A DNA stretch of 64,000 nt from Coprinus comatus (GCA_034638255.1 JAWPGT010000007.1:744001-808000); one strand, 5' to 3'; shown: positions 26,862 to 40,500, numbered from the stretch's first letter. A program made the numbers and translations. Notes: generated by a model from the letters alone, not told the origin.

Positions 26862-29800
26862 ATGGAGAACACCCACCGCCTCATCAGGACCTGGGTCGCA
26901 ACAGAGAAAGAAGAGGACATTAATGAAACTGTATCAGGTATATTGTTTCTAGCTGTGCTACTTCTGTGAGCTCAACGGTCAGCACAGAGATTTCGGCTGA
27001 TCACACTACACTTGTCAATGTGGTAAAGGGTCTGGGAGAGTACCTCACCTCGGACGAGGAGGACCTGCGCAGGAAGGGTACGTGGCTGCCCTTGCAGAGC
27101 TACCTGTGTCTCAAGGACCCACTTAGGTGTCGACTTCTTGTCGCTAATTTTGGCCAAACTTCCTTCCGACAAGATCAACAAGCAGTCCAGTATGTCCATC
27201 CCATACACATCCTGTGTTCATTATTGACCCTCTATAGCCCGTGTCCTCACAACATTCTACGCTGGTAAACTGGAAGATGCAGGCACAATCATCCCGGCAC
27301 TGAAGGGCATCCAGCCTTTGGTCAAACTCCCAACCTTTTCTGCTTTGGAAGTCCAATCCATTCTACGAAGGTAGCTCTCTCCATCTCTCATGTTCTCTCA
27401 TTCTCAATCCCCGCAGCATGTTCCTCCACATAAAGATGAAAGCACTCGTCCAATCTATCCGCTTCATTGTCTTCTCAATAATAGATTCTATCGTTGCAAC
27501 ACACAGAGACGGTCTGCAGTTCATCAATATGGACTTTATGTGCTTATGACTGACAGGCCACAGTCCTCAAGGCCATGGGCAAGGAATTCATCGATGGCTA
27601 CGTCAGCCTTGCGGAAGGCGAAAAGGACCCTCGAAATCTTGTCGTAGCATTCGCCATAGCTCGTGTTATACTGATAGAATTTGATATTTATGAGAGAATC
27701 GAGGCAAGTTTTAAAAATATTTAGGTATATGCACACTGATATCCTTTCCAGACTATGTTTAATATCACTTTCTGTTACTTTCCCATTACTTTCAGACCTC
27801 CACCTAATGACCCCTACGGAATCACCACCGACGATTTACGTGCCGCTCTACGGTGTGTTCAAACAATCCGAGACATCCATGCTATCTGACCCATATATAG
27901 TGGATGTTTGGACGCTACACCGTACTTCGGCCCTTTGGCTATTCCTGTATTTTTAGAGAAACTTTTGGCAGGTTCTCGTGCAACCAAGGTATACTCCACT
28001 GCCAATACCCCAAAAGTCATATTCCTAACTTTGAACAGAGAGACACATTGCAAACCATGGGCCTTTGTCTACCCGTTTATGGTCCAATATTAGCACGCAA
28101 CGAAGCTCGGAAACTCTGGAACTCTCTCAAACTCGAGGTATGCACATAAACATGGTCCCCGATAATGAAATAACGAGACATTACTCCAGATCTTCCAACC
28201 TACAGACCCGCTGACCGAAGAAGAAGCTTTACGTACAACACAAATTCTTGTCAAAACGATCCATCAATCGGATAAACCATATGTTGAAGACGATGACATG
28301 CAAGGATTCGCTCGCGATGTCTGTGAAGAATGTATAGCTATTCTCAAAGAACCAGAGAAAAGCCAAGCTAGGCCCGCTGCAAGAATCCTTTGCGCGTTCA
28401 TGAGCACAACTCGTAAGCAATTTACTCGACACTTCTTTTCTATTGGATGAATTTATGTATCTCGAATAATAGCTTCGGTGGCGAAATTCACAATCTCGCA
28501 AGCTATCCCCCATCTTGTCAAACTTTTCCATAATCCTGACGAAGCAGGAAATCGTGCGCCTATCTTGATCGTTCTGGCAGAATTTATTGCAGCTGCAAAA
28601 GATTCATTGGCCAAGTTTTCTTCGCAGCCTGTGGATGGGAAACGTGGTATGGAAGTAGAAATGACTGTTCCTCCCCTGACACCATACAAAGATGAAGTTA
28701 TTGGAGTCTTGACAGTAGGATTGAAGTCAGCGACATCAAGGAAACCGGCATTGATCGGTTTAGAAGCGATGGTTTTGACCGAGAATTTGCTCACCGATGA
28801 AGAATTATCATTCATCGTACATAATGTAAATGAAATTTTGGAAACAGATTTAATCGAAAGTGATGATTCAAGGTACGTTTAAAATGCAACAGCCTGAAAA
28901 TTAAAGCTAACCCAAAAAAATGAATAGTGATGCAGTCCTTAGCCTTCTTTCAGCGGTAGCAAATTCCAATCCCCGACCTGTCGAAGAACAAACCCTTCCG
29001 CTTTTATTCAGTTCACTTCCAGACATCCCGCCTGCCCGTGATAATATTGAAGAAAGAGTCAAGATTGTTAGTATTCTATCTGCTTTGGAAACACTTTGTG
29101 TTCAGGCACAGTTGTTTGAGACACTGGTCATACGATTGACAACAAAGTTGGATTTGATTTGTGTCCCTTCTGTGTCTTCTATCTCGCTGAACGAGGATGT
29201 GGATGCGGATGTGGAAGTATATGCGGCTTATGCTCATTGGATATTGAGTACGCTTAAGAAAACGTTGGAAAAGAAGGTTAAGAGAGAAGATTTGGATGTT
29301 GTTAAGTATATTGATAGATTGGTACCAAGGTTGTTTAATTTGTTTATCTTTGCCGCGTTTGAAATACCGGGAAGTGAGAATGGGAATGGGAAATGGAGGA
29401 AGAGAGTCAGTATTGCCACGGACCACAGACTTGTGAAGAAAGCGGGGGAGATTATCACTTTGGTTGTTCAGGTTTTACCTCTGGAGTGAGTTATTCTTGC
29501 TTTTATGTTTTGGGTAATAAAAAAAAGGACTGACTTTACTTGGTTTTTAGGAGACAAGAAACTTTTGCGAAAGCATTGTATGAGGCTTTGTTAGAGGGTA
29601 ATGTGAAATCTATTGCAGATGGACATCAGAAGATTGTTCCAGAGAAAAAATTACTCGTGTTTTCAGTACGTAAAAGTTTCGTCTTTAATTATTGAAGACA
29701 CATACACATATGTTGATTTATGGAAATTAGGATACGGCAACGACAGAACAGAAAAATATATTGACTCTCTTTGCAGCCGCTATCATCCCATTGAGAAAAG

Positions 29801-31353
29801 AGGTTCGTCTGTACTAAGTGGTTAGAATGTGCTCGGTTACTGATATGCGATGTGTATTCGTATAGGTTAAACCGGCTTTACAGGACTTGAATGACTTACT
29901 TGAGAAGATTTTGGGGTGGGATATTGATAAAGCGGATACGGAGCTACAAAGAAATGCGGCATTGCATTTGATCGCTTCTGTTGTCAATAAGAGAGTGGAT
30001 GTAGATGGTAATTCTTCGGATTGTGTGATAAGATCATTTGGGGTACTAATTTTTTTCCTTCGTTAGGTTTGGATACATTGACAGGTAAACTGCTTTCGGA
30101 ATTTTGGGATAAGGAGATTGCCGATGGGTCGGTGGACGTAGAGAGGAGGAGGAAGTCGATTGATGTATGGATTTGGGTACGTTGTGTGGTTCTGTCTCTC
30201 CATTTTTTGTTTTCCGTATGCTGATTAATGTAATATATATAGATATCGAAAGCGCTATTAATTAGGAATCATCCCTTGGCTTTGAAGTTCACGGATAAAT
30301 TGTTTGAGGCGTTTGGAGATGAAGTGATTGGTTGGGATGTTGCGAAAGCTTTGGGTCAAGTTGCTGGTTCTGATGAGGTGTTGACAAAGAAGCATCATGT
30401 TGTTACCCGGGTATGAACTTATTCTTATTCTTTGTTTTTTTTTTCTTTCTTTCTTGTTACGAATTTTGATGGTGGTCAGTGTAGATCTTATATGCGCAGA
30501 AGTTCGTGAACACGGTACTTCCGAGGATCATTTCAGGTGCTAAGGATGCTAGCAGTGAGTTCTTTTTTTCTTTATGATCCTCGATGTTTCTTTTATGAGA
30601 GATATCTTTCAATCTTCTAGAATTAAAAGAACAAACGGCATCATTGGTAGCTTTAACTTCATTAATTAAATCTATTCCTAAAGCTGCTTATCAACATGAA
30701 TTACCAAGTGTGAGTTTTTCCTTCTACTTTTTGATCCTTTTTTGTTTTGTTACTGAAGTATGAATTGGGGATGTGGGTTATCGCCACCTTTTACTTGTGT
30801 TTTTTTAGCTTATACCTTTACTTCTCCGTGGACTGGAGCTTCCGGATACGAGTATAAGGTCGAATGTCATTGATACATTCTTGGCGGCTGCTGAAGGAGA
30901 TTCACCGGAGCATAGCCTTGTTGGAAGTCATGCTCCTAGTTTAGTGGGTTTGATGTTGAAGAATAGTGATTTTAAGGAAATGCCTTCGTCGGTGAGTTTC
31001 TTTCAAGTTCCCCAAATTTGAAGACCCATTTTCATATCTTGTTTTAATTTTCATTTACGATTTATAGAATGTGAGAATATCGGCATTGAAGTACCTTGGA
31101 AAGTTGCCTTCGATTGTTCGATATGATGTTTTACATCCTTCAAAAGTCATGGTGGTCAAAGAATTGGCAAAGGTTTTGGATGATCCGAAAAGAGTTGTTA
31201 GAAAGGAAGCTGTGGATGCTAGAACTGCTTGGTAAATATTTTCTTCTTCTTTTGGTCTAATATCCAGTGCTAAAAAGTTTAAAACTCTTTTTTTACTCTT
31301 ACTTTAATCTCTATAGGTTCCGATATAATGGTTCGGTGTCTACTTCAGCGTAA
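26862..31353 (+). CDS. MMS19: MMS19 (cytosolic iron-sulfur targeting complex, HEAT-repeat scaffold)
   Basis: MMS19 delivers Fe-S clusters to DNA repair and replication enzymes as part of the CIA targeting complex. The N-terminal block reads GLGEYLTSDEEDLRRKGVDF and, after splicing, FLSLILAKLPSDKINKQ. The most diagnostic stretch is TMFNITFCYFPITFRPPPND PYGIT (split here only for length). The remainder is alpha-helical HEAT-like sequence, ending with the conserved LDDPKRVVRKEAVDARTAWF. Around fifteen introns; stop TAA at 31351-31353; roughly 1,000 residues, close to family length. One intron (27704-27751) is GC-AG. I found no frameshift. The first intron is 26939-26989 by my reading. Confidence 0.93.
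27704..27751 (+). other. GC-AG intron in MMS19
   Basis: The exon ends GAG, the donor is GCAAGT and the acceptor TTTCCAG. The 48-base intron joins ERIE to TMFNITFCYFPITF in frame. Using the nearby GT instead gives an immediate stop. Confidence 0.8.
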
Positions 31354-31872
31354 ACATGTGGGCCAGTATAGTATAGTACCTTCAACCTTGGATTTACGCC
31401 TTATGCATTGGATATGCCGGTATTAGATTATGTATATGAGCGTGAGCCCTTCAAGGACGTTGAACTTGTGTGGCGCTTGTGGAACTATGAAAGCCAAATA
31501 TAGAGTTAAGAGAAAGTTGATCGGTGATATCCGATTATGGTTGGCAACGGAATAAACAAGTTGTTTCGTGTGTGTCTGTAACTTGTGACCTTTCTCACCC
31601 ACACAACAAACACACCGATATAACAAACTACTACCCCCCATTTCATTTTTACTTAGAGAAGAATCTACATATTCCATCGAGTCATCAACGTCCACAACCT
31701 TTTTTTCAATCACATATACACATACACGCAACACATACACGTACCCAGATCCAGATCCATTTCCACCCCCTCGAGAGAAAGGTTCATATAGGAATAACCA
31801 CGAAGAACAAAGCATTATTCATAATATAGAACACACATCATCACATACATACACACGCACAAAAAGGAGAAG
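31354..31872. other. Intergenic
   Basis: Contains the MMS19 3' flank and the upstream region of the next gene. The last 200 bases are rich in ACACAC/CATACA, as in many fungal 5' UTRs. The open frames on both strands are short and low-complexity. Nothing else seen. Confidence 0.5.
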
Positions 31873-33676
31873 ATGTATGCTAATCAAGACGATTTATTTG
31901 GGACTATGACGACAAGTTCTTCAACGACGAATAGTTCCAATACCAATTATTTATCACCTGTTTCACCAAATTCGAAGAAAAATAACAATAACAAGTCATC
32001 ATCATCGTCATCATCATCGTTATCTGGAGGAGGAGGAGGAGGACCTAGAAGAGCTTCTTCTTCGAGACAGAGTATGAGTTTGGGATCTAGAAAGTCGTCG
32101 AATTCGTTAAGGACACCTTCGGCGAGTTTGAGTTTGGGTTCGAGTTTGGCGCATTCTTTGGGTTTAGCAGCGTGGTGGTGGTGGTGGTGGGGAAAGTGGT
32201 TCTAGTATTAATGATGATGATGGCGATGATGATAGTGGTGGCGGTGGTGGCGGAGGAGGGGGTGGTGGTGGTGGAAATCGACAACATTCACTTGCTCATG
32301 AATTGGCGTTTGCTTTAATGCCTGAACCAAGCGCTGGATCGAAATTGTTGGCTGAGGAATTTGGGATTGAGTATGATGAAGGTGCTGAAGGGATTGATGA
32401 AAGTGATGTTAATGGGGTTGGGAATGGGAATAGAAATGAAGAAGAAGAAGGATTGTTGGATGAAACTCAGATGCATGCGTTGTCTAATGGTGTTCAGGAT
32501 CATATGAATGGATTTGGAGATGATGAGGTTGTTAATAATGGAATGGGGATGAGGATGGGGATGGGGATTTCTTTTGCAGATGAGTTGGGTGGTATTGGAG
32601 AAGAAGAAGAGTCTGAAGATGAGGAGGAATTGGGTGGAAGGTTTGGTAGTCCTTCACCTGATAAACCATCATCTCAATTAGAGGTTTTTGCTGAGGATTT
32701 AGAATCGACGAAAAGGTTTTTGGAACATCTTAGAACTTTGGATAGCGAAGCTGGTTTATCAACTTCAAATTCAACTACTTCAACTTTTAGAGCATTGGCA
32801 ATGGCCCGATCAACAACCAATCAGCCTGTTCTGGAGAGGTATGCTTCGGATATTATTCGTAGGATGGACGAGTCTGCAAGGAATCGAGAGGGTCAATTAA
32901 GAGAGTTGTTGGAATGTGATAGGGAATTGAAGAAGATTGCTGGGGAAGTTAATGGGACAGAAATTCTCAGCTTAGTGGATGAACTTCCGTCGATGAATGA
33001 TGATGACTACGATGGAGATGAAGAGTTTGCATCGTCTACGACATTGGTAACACCATCTACTGTTCATTCATCTGGAAGGACACTAGAAACTCTGACCGAG
33101 GAAGATGATCATATTGATGGACATAATCATCATCAGAATCTGAATGAATGGGAATTGGAAGATCCACATGCACTTAACCGCGAAGATGAAGATATTTCCA
33201 TTTCACCTACAACATCACCTACTAAAATGTCGTTTTCAATATTTCAACCGCCACCTCCGATGCCTCATCCATCCAAAGTTACACCAGCAAATACGATACC
33301 TCATTTGACACATCTACGTACATTCACATCATCGCTTATTACATCGCTAACTACACTATCTGAACAAGCACAAGTGAATGGTGCAGGTACTACCGACGCA
33401 GGGAGAAGAATAAAATCAGTAAAGAATAAACTGGGTGAGTTGCATGATGACGATGAGAGTGTGGAGAAGAGTAGAGTGAAGATTGAACGATGGGAGGCAG
33501 GGGTTCTCGAATGGCAGACAGACAGAGATGAAGGAATGTTGGGAAGTGTGAGCCCTGCACGGCTAGCCGCTAGGAGGAGGGTAAATGGGCGTAAGTTGGT
33601 AGAGGAGCATCTGGCTGCGTCGGAGAAGGCTATCTTAGAGGCAACGGAGAGGACACGTGCTATTATGGCCCGTTAA
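31873..33676 (+). CDS. Unrecognised acidic, low-complexity protein (apparent frameshift)
   Basis: The first part (from ATG 31873) is Ser/Asn/Gly-rich with RRASSSRQSMSLGSRKSS, a likely phosphorylated basic patch. The second part starts within a Gly/Asp run and continues HSLAHELAFALMPEPSAGSK, then an acidic stretch. A probable helical/coiled segment follows (AEDLESTKRFLEHLRTL; YASDIIRRMDESARNREG), and the protein ends KAILEATERTRAIMAR. The two halves are in different frames: the first runs into a TGG repeat (poly-Trp, 32174-32191) and stops, whereas the second reads the same repeat as poly-Gly. Removing one base at about 32173 gives a single protein of about 600 residues. I find no intron that does this. 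Family not recognised. Confidence 0.6.
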
Positions 33677-33810
33677 TTTGTCTCTACCTGGCCCGTGCCT
33701 GCTTGTAATTGATACCCACGTGACTATAATCTATTTTTACACACGCTCTGGATATATAAACCTTGCAATGTCTCAGAAGTTCGGGAATCCTGTCTTACCT
33801 CTTACCACCA

Positions 33811-35240
33811 CCATGTCATCCCATGCAGTTACAACCCAACCCTGCCAGCAGTCCAGCTACCCATATTCTGCCGACTGTATGCCCCCTACACTTGAGGAAT
33901 GTCGAGCCCTGCATCCTATTGTCAGGGTCAATCATCGTCCCAAGGGCAGTGATGATTAATTGTCCTACACATCGTTTAGTGGGCACGACCACATGTCGTC
34001 GGGGATTTCTGGCTATTTTACAGCCTTTTCTATGCATTCTAATGGAGAGAGTGGTGTAAGAGGATCATCCACTCTCTGGAGTGATTGCGATGGTTCATTT
34101 AAGACGGCGGGGTCTGCAGGTTTCCCATCTGACCAACGCATTGACTCCGATGAAGTAAGCTGAATTGTCAATAAAATCACATTTGCTCATACGCATATCT
34201 CTCAGTCACGGAGCTATGAGACAAACTCTGTGATTGACGCAGTTACCCATCTTCCTCGTGACTATCGACATTTAAAGGATGTCAAGCAACTGCATCATAG
34301 TCTTCCTGCTGGCTTTGGCCTCCCGTCTGAAGCCATTCACACTCCTGGTTATTGGGGGCAAAGCAGGGAACTTTCTGATTCCGAGGACGAGGAACCTTCT
34401 AGTTCTCGTACTCGCGACTCGATATGCTCCGGAAAGTCACATTTTTTGTCGAGTCGACCCACCATTGACGAGGAGAACGGCGAAGCTGAAGAGTTGTTTA
34501 ATTCTGCCGTTTATACCCCATCTCCCTTGCCGAAGCAGTCGGCCTTGCTTCGTTTCGTTGGTCATTGCGTAGGACTTTTACGTCATCCAAGTCCAAAGTC
34601 AAGTTCTCAAAAGCCCCATGTTTAGAGGTACTGTCTAAACGGTTCTATTATTTAAACCAGTATGGGATTGTGTTGATCGTTTTATTTCCCTTCTTTTCGT
34701 ATTACTTCTCGTTACTATCACTAACTCATGTATCATTGTTCTCCCAATTCGTCATCTGCACCATCTTCCCTGCTAATTTATGCATTATTTATTCAATGTC
34801 ACATATGCTTCTTTCATTTTCACCATTATGTCCTAGGTGTCACTCAGATGAACTACATTCCCGTCGAACAGCACACCATAAATAGTCTTTCTTTTGTTGA
34901 GCTTTTGATTGGACAACTTTTCCAAGACTTTCCTTCGCTCCGGATTCGCCTGAAGAGTTTCATGTTTCTATAAATATCTGGGCGCGCACTACTGGGTTAG
35001 GACCATTACGCACACTGATCTAACTATGGACCCACAATAGAACGTGTTATTCGGAGCTGTACACTGTTTTGGCAGCGGAGCGGCGAATTGGCCGCCTTCA
35101 GGGTTGTCAAGCAAGACTTGGCTTTGACTGTTAAGTGTGACTCACTTGCGGACATTTGCACTCTGGAGCGACCAAGGACTGACATCCGGAATGTACATAG
35201 GATTAAGGAGGAACGGAACTTGTTCATTGAATGGGGATAG
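33811..35240 (+). CDS. Unrecognised multi-exon gene candidate
   Basis: Several open segments in the same direction are bounded by splice-like sites: about 33811-33930, 33975-34155, 34207-34625 and a last one at 35041-35240 after an acceptor CACAATAG, ending at TAG 35238-35240. The best one encodes NSVIDAVTHLPRDYRHLKD, then an acidic/Ser-rich stretch SDSEDEEPSSSRTRDS. The last encodes basic sequence ending KEERNLFIEWG. Exon phases between them are not resolved, and I recognise no domain. It could be a regulatory or structural fungal protein, or a partly decayed gene. Confidence 0.35.
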
Positions 35241-35745
35241 AAAAGAGTACTAATGTTTATATTTACATACATGTTGTACCGAGTCGGGAAGTAAATATAA
35301 TGTAAGTGTAAGTGTAAGTGTTGAAACATGAAGGAATTGATTATAAGTGAATTGAGGTGGAAATAGAGTAATGGAAATGGAGATGGAAGTAATGGGCTTT
35401 ATTATAAAAAGTGAAAGTTATTTATAGATCTTTTTGTATGCTTTTATTGTTGTACTTGTCGTTGTCGTCATTTGGAATGGAGACGATAGGGGAGTTGGAT
35501 GGATTTTTGTCGTTGGAAATGGAAACAAGAAAATATAGGACTTGTGAAACGTATTGAGATTTTGTGCCTTGAACGTGTTGAATTGGTGAAGGAATAAATG
35601 ATGGTGCCGATGGACCCGGATCCCGACTCTCGAGTTTCCGAGTATCCGAGTGTTGTGCTCTTCGTAAAGATTAGTTATGATTATGAATTGGTCCGGTAAA
35701 TTATTGAGTTGTGGCGGCGTTTGCTTGTTTAAGATGGTTAACGGT
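35241..35745. other. Intergenic, convergent 3' ends
   Basis: Flanked by the last exon of the candidate gene and the stop of the F-box gene. AT-rich, with short GTAAGT-like repeats near 35.30 kb. The minus-strand open frame 35418-35753 is downstream of the F-box stop and shows no family features. Confidence 0.45.
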
Positions 35746-36886
35746 TTATGCAATCGTTCGGATATTGAATTTGGGTTTTCCGGTCTCCGATATAGTCATT
35801 GAGGTTGTGTTTATGCCGGCATATGTCCTAATAGAAATGTAATTAGAAGCCTGAAATGAGTGAACTGAAATACTGAGAAACTTACTTTTGCTTTCCGAGT
35901 ATCTCGGCGGTTTTGCAATACATGGGTGGTTGAAAAGAATTGAGACGCTGATATGTACGACCACCACTTGCATATGCTATCAAGTCACATAATTTGGATG
36001 TCCTATAAATAGCAAATAATTGGGAGGTTCAAAAATAGAATTTAAGGTTCATCCAGTTAGAATGTTTTTGGATATGAAATCAGTAAATTAGATGACTCAC
36101 TCGGAGACTATGCTTTGGAATAGATCGATGATTCGAATTCCATTAGGATTCGTTATTGTTACATTTATTCCTGGAAGAGATGCGTTGGCGTTGACCTTTC
36201 TGTTTGTAGGATATGTAATAGGTCTGTTGGTGTTTCGTGCCCAGTTATTGTAGTTTGTTACAGTGTTAGGTGAGGATGAGGATGAGGGCCAACTACGTCT
36301 TCTGTCTTTGATTGACGTGGTTGGAGGAATGTACATTGGGACTGCGGTTACTGGTGCTGGGAGAATCGTAATCTCCATGGAGGTTATTGATGGGATACAG
36401 ACCAAGTCATGTTTCAGTTCAAGATCGATTAGAGGTTGGCCATTACAAAGGTGGATTGAGTCGATTGGTTCACCCATTTTGTAGGATATTTTCTGAAGTG
36501 CTGGGTGAAACTGTATTTGTAGAGTATTAGACAACAGTTCCTTTTGAATGAGGTTTATTAGCGAGAACGTACGCGGAACGTTGCTGATGACTCGGAGTAG
36601 GTTGAACTCTGATCAGAATTGAGAGCTCCGGGAAGGATTGGTTCAGAACCTTGAGAGTTGAGCGACGAGATAATATGAGCAATGTAGGAGTATGCATGGG
36701 GGGGGTGTTCATACCTTCTTCGAAGTAGTATTGGCTAGCCGCTTTGAAAGCTGCACGGCGTAGAGAAGGATCATGAAGTACAAGGTCATGCCATAGTTGA
36801 CAGACTCGGGATGCGTTGACAAGTTCAACACTGGCGAGGTTGATGAGGATACGAGAGATAAGTTCGGGAGGTAATTCGTAGCTCAT
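35746..36886 (-). CDS. F-box protein (apparent frameshift)
   Basis: The N-terminus is a clear F-box: SYELPPELISRILINLASVE followed by LVNASRVCQLWHDLVLHDPS, which would bind Skp1 in an SCF ubiquitin ligase. The middle part reads LQIQFHPALQKISYKMGEPI and a Ser/Pro stretch; it has no WD or LRR repeats. After two introns it continues KLCDLIAYASGGRTYQRLN and ends TISETGKPKFNIRTIA with TAA at 35746-35748. Between NKPHSK and LLSNTLQ the frame shifts by one base at an A4 run (36542-36545 on this strand); deleting one A gives NKPHSKELLSNTLQ. Substrate-binding part unrecognised. Confidence 0.75.
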
Positions 36887-37552
36887 TGTTTGTTCTGGAA
36901 TGTAGAGCAGAGGATCACAATAGTTGTACAGTTAGATAGTAGAAACGAGGAAGGGAGGAAAAGGGGGATGAAGAGTATTTGACCACCAATTTGAGCGATA
37001 TTTATATACCATATTGAGTCCGAGATTGTGTCCGGGAAGCGTAGTCTGAAACGGTTCCCGTTCTGAGTAAACTACTCGGAGCTTGAGTGTCTGAGCAAGA
37101 TTTGACCATTCATACCCTGAGAAAGTGGAGTTATCCGTCAGTTAGGTACCTACATAAATGGAATGATATTTTGTGGGTGCTCGGCAAATTGTACATTATC
37201 AGAATGCTGTGGATGACTAGTTCGCATCAAAAGATCGGAAGCACGAAACAAAGCATGGACAATGCAACGGATAACGGGGCGGGCTCATGGATGGCATGGG
37301 ATAACACTTGGAATGATCGACGATGAATGTACGAAATTACTCGATTAGGAGGACACGGAGATTAGAGGTAACAAATAGATCTGGTGTCCAGACACCTGGA
37401 ATACTAACATAGACAAATACATACAAGCAATTACACTTTGCTTACATGCTCATTTCGCTATTTCTCCGGTCGGTCCAGGGTCTTCATTCTCGTATACCAT
37501 ACAATTTCAATTCCTTTAAATCTTGGCCGACTCCGACTGACTCGTTTCTATT
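36887..37552. promoter_or_regulatory. Divergent intergenic region F-box/PRP40
   Basis: This 666 bp gap lies between two divergent start codons and must hold both promoters. It contains several copies of short words based on ACTCGGA/TCCGAG (37013-37023, 37073-37081), which also occur elsewhere in the window. No gene seen. Confidence 0.45.
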
Positions 37553-40500
37553 ATGTCCACGATGAATATCTGGGTGAGCCTTTTTCTTCGGACGCCGTTT
37601 TTTTATGTCATTTATTTCCGCCGCTTGAACGAAATGTTAACATTTTGACGCTCTGGGTTGGCTGTGTTGTGACTGTTTAGACGGAACATCGTAATCCTGA
37701 AGGGAGAACGTATTGGTTCAATACCGGTACGAAACAGAGTGTTTGGGAAAAACCTGATGGTGTGTATATGCTTGATTCGCGATCGATATGGGTACCTTAT
37801 TGAACTTGTCGTGTGCGCGTGTAGATCTCAAGACACCCTTTGAAGTCAGTATATCGATTGGCTTAACTCGAATTGAATGCTGATCTATATTTGTTTACAG
37901 CGTGCACTTAGTAAGACCAAATGGAAGGAATACTTCTCCAATGGTCGCAAGTACTACTACAATGTTCGTTAAAGACTCGATGACGATGAGTATGTACTGA
38001 CCCAACAAAATAGACGGAAACTAAAGAATCAAAATGGGAAATGCCTGAAGATGTCCTTCATCAAGTTGAACAGATTCAACAAGAGAAAGCCAATGAATTA
38101 ACAGCGTATGTTTACAAACTTTCTCCCTCATGTATCAATTAATTTCTAAGCTTTCCATAGTCCACGCGCGATAGGCGCTCCAACTCAAGGTGCACTCGTC
38201 CCCATGGGAGGCGCAGACCCATCCTCATCTACCTCACCCCAGCTTCAAAATGGGTCAGCTTCTGGCTTAACCCCAGTAACAGCTTCAATGGCTGTTGGTG
38301 CTCATACAGGTGGCTTACCTTTAGCAGCCAACTCAATCTTACCGGCTCGACCGCATTTACCTGATGATCCTGTTATTCCTCATAACGGATTTGCTACTCT
38401 TGAAGAAGGGGAAAAGGCATTTGTTCATCTGCTGAAGAAGGCTGGTGTTGATGCAAATTGGACTTGGGATCAGACGATGCGTGCCATTATTACTGATCCG
38501 TTGTATAAGGCATTGAATACTCTTGCTGAGAAAAAGGCCTGTTGGGAAAAGGTATTTAACTTACTTGCCTTGTTCACATGACGAATTTAATCTTTATATC
38601 GTATAGTATACCAACGGCCTTAGAGCAAAAGAACAAGAAGAAAAAGAAGCCAGACTTGCAAAGTTACGTCCTGCAATTCGGAATATGTTGAAAGGAAATC
38701 CGAATGTATTTCATTATACTACATTCCGTACTGCAGACAAACTCTTCGCACAACATCCTATTTGGCAACAGGCTCGTATCGAGTCGGAAAGGAGACTCAT
38801 CTTTGAAGAATATGTTAATGAATTGAAACAACGTGAAATGGTGCGTCCATTAATTCACTCCTGACTCGTTCGTCATTTCATCTTGTTTTCCATGGACGTT
38901 TCTAGCAAGAATCTCGAGCTGCAAGGTCAAGAAGTGTATCCAAAGTTATGTCTCTATTCAAGGAACTCGGCGTTGATGTAGTTACTCGTTGGAGGACAGC
39001 ACAAAACATGGTCACAGAGTCTAATGCATGGGAGACTGATGAAGAACTACAGAAACTTCCGAATTTGGATATCCTTTTGGCCTTTGAGGATTACAGTCGT
39101 GTCAGGGAGAGAGAATATGAGGAACAAATGAGGAGAGCACAAGTTGAGAAGACTAGGAAGGAAAGGAAGGCTAGAGAAGCATTCAAGGTGTGTCATTGTT
39201 GCGTTCATGCGCAGTATGTCATTATTAATATACCCTTATCGATAGTCATTGATCCACGAGCGAGTACAAGAAGGTATAATCAAAGCAAGGTCGAAATGGA
39301 AAGAAGTCTATCCTACGTTCAAGGATGACGAACGTTACCTTAATATGCTTGGAAATCCTGGTTCAAACCCACTTGAATTGTTCTGGGATACTGTGGATAC
39401 ACTCGATCAGAAGCTTGATGCTAAGGTTGTTGTTATAGAAGATGTCTTGAAACAATGGTCTCCATCTGGTAAGGAAGGTGAGAAAGAAGGCATTACGGAG
39501 GCGGATGGGGATGTGAAGATGATGGAAGTTAGTAATGTGGATAAAGGATTTGTTGTAGGGGTTGAGACGAAGGAAGAAGAGTTTATGGAGATTGTTAAGG
39601 TCTGTGCTACGGAGGCCGTTAGTCAATTGAGTCAGGAGGATTTGCACGAGGTCTTTGAAGCGGTATGTATTAATATTATTAATATACATATCAAAGTACT
39701 CATGACGCTATAGTTCAAAGGTAGGGCAATTAAGAAACAGGCCGAAGCGAAACGAAAGGCAGAGAAGAGACAAAGACATCTGCAAGATGACTTGCGATAT
39801 GCGATGAGGAAGCTACCTGAACCACTCGATATTAATATGACATATGAGGAAGTTGTGCCTCTTATTGAACATTTGCCGGAGTACAAGGCTGTTGAAGACG
39901 AAGAGGGACGTAGGGCGGCGTTTACTAAATTTGTTAAGCGACAGAAGGTATTTTTTATATCTCTTTGTGATGATAAAACTACGTAGTAACTGAGTAATTT
40001 GTAGGAGAGAATGCGAGAGGTTGCATCTGAAGATGGTGCTTCGACTACAAGCCGAAAGAGAAAGGAGCCTCCAAGGGAACACAAGGAAGACCGGGAACGT
40101 GACCGAGAGAGGGAGAGAGAAAAAGAGAAAGACCGAGAGAGAGAGAGAGATCGTGAAAGGGAGAAGGAGCGAGAGAAGGAACGCGAGTACCGTGACCGTG
40201 ACCGAGACAGAGACAGAGACAGAGAGCGGGACCGAGGAAAGGACTACGACAGGCCTAGCCGTGGCTCGAGACATCGTTATGATGATTATGATGACCGAAG
40301 GCGAGAGTATGGACGAGAGAGAGATGATAGAGACTACAAGTCAAGGCACCGGGATGACGAGCGGAAGAGTGGACGGAAAGGGTCCCGGGCCGAGTACTTT
40401 GGAGGCCGAGAGTGGGATGAAGAGCCGAGACGGGAGAGGAGTCCGTCTGTATACAAGGAAGAGCCCAAGGACAAACGTGAGCTGGAGGGCGGCAGCGTGG

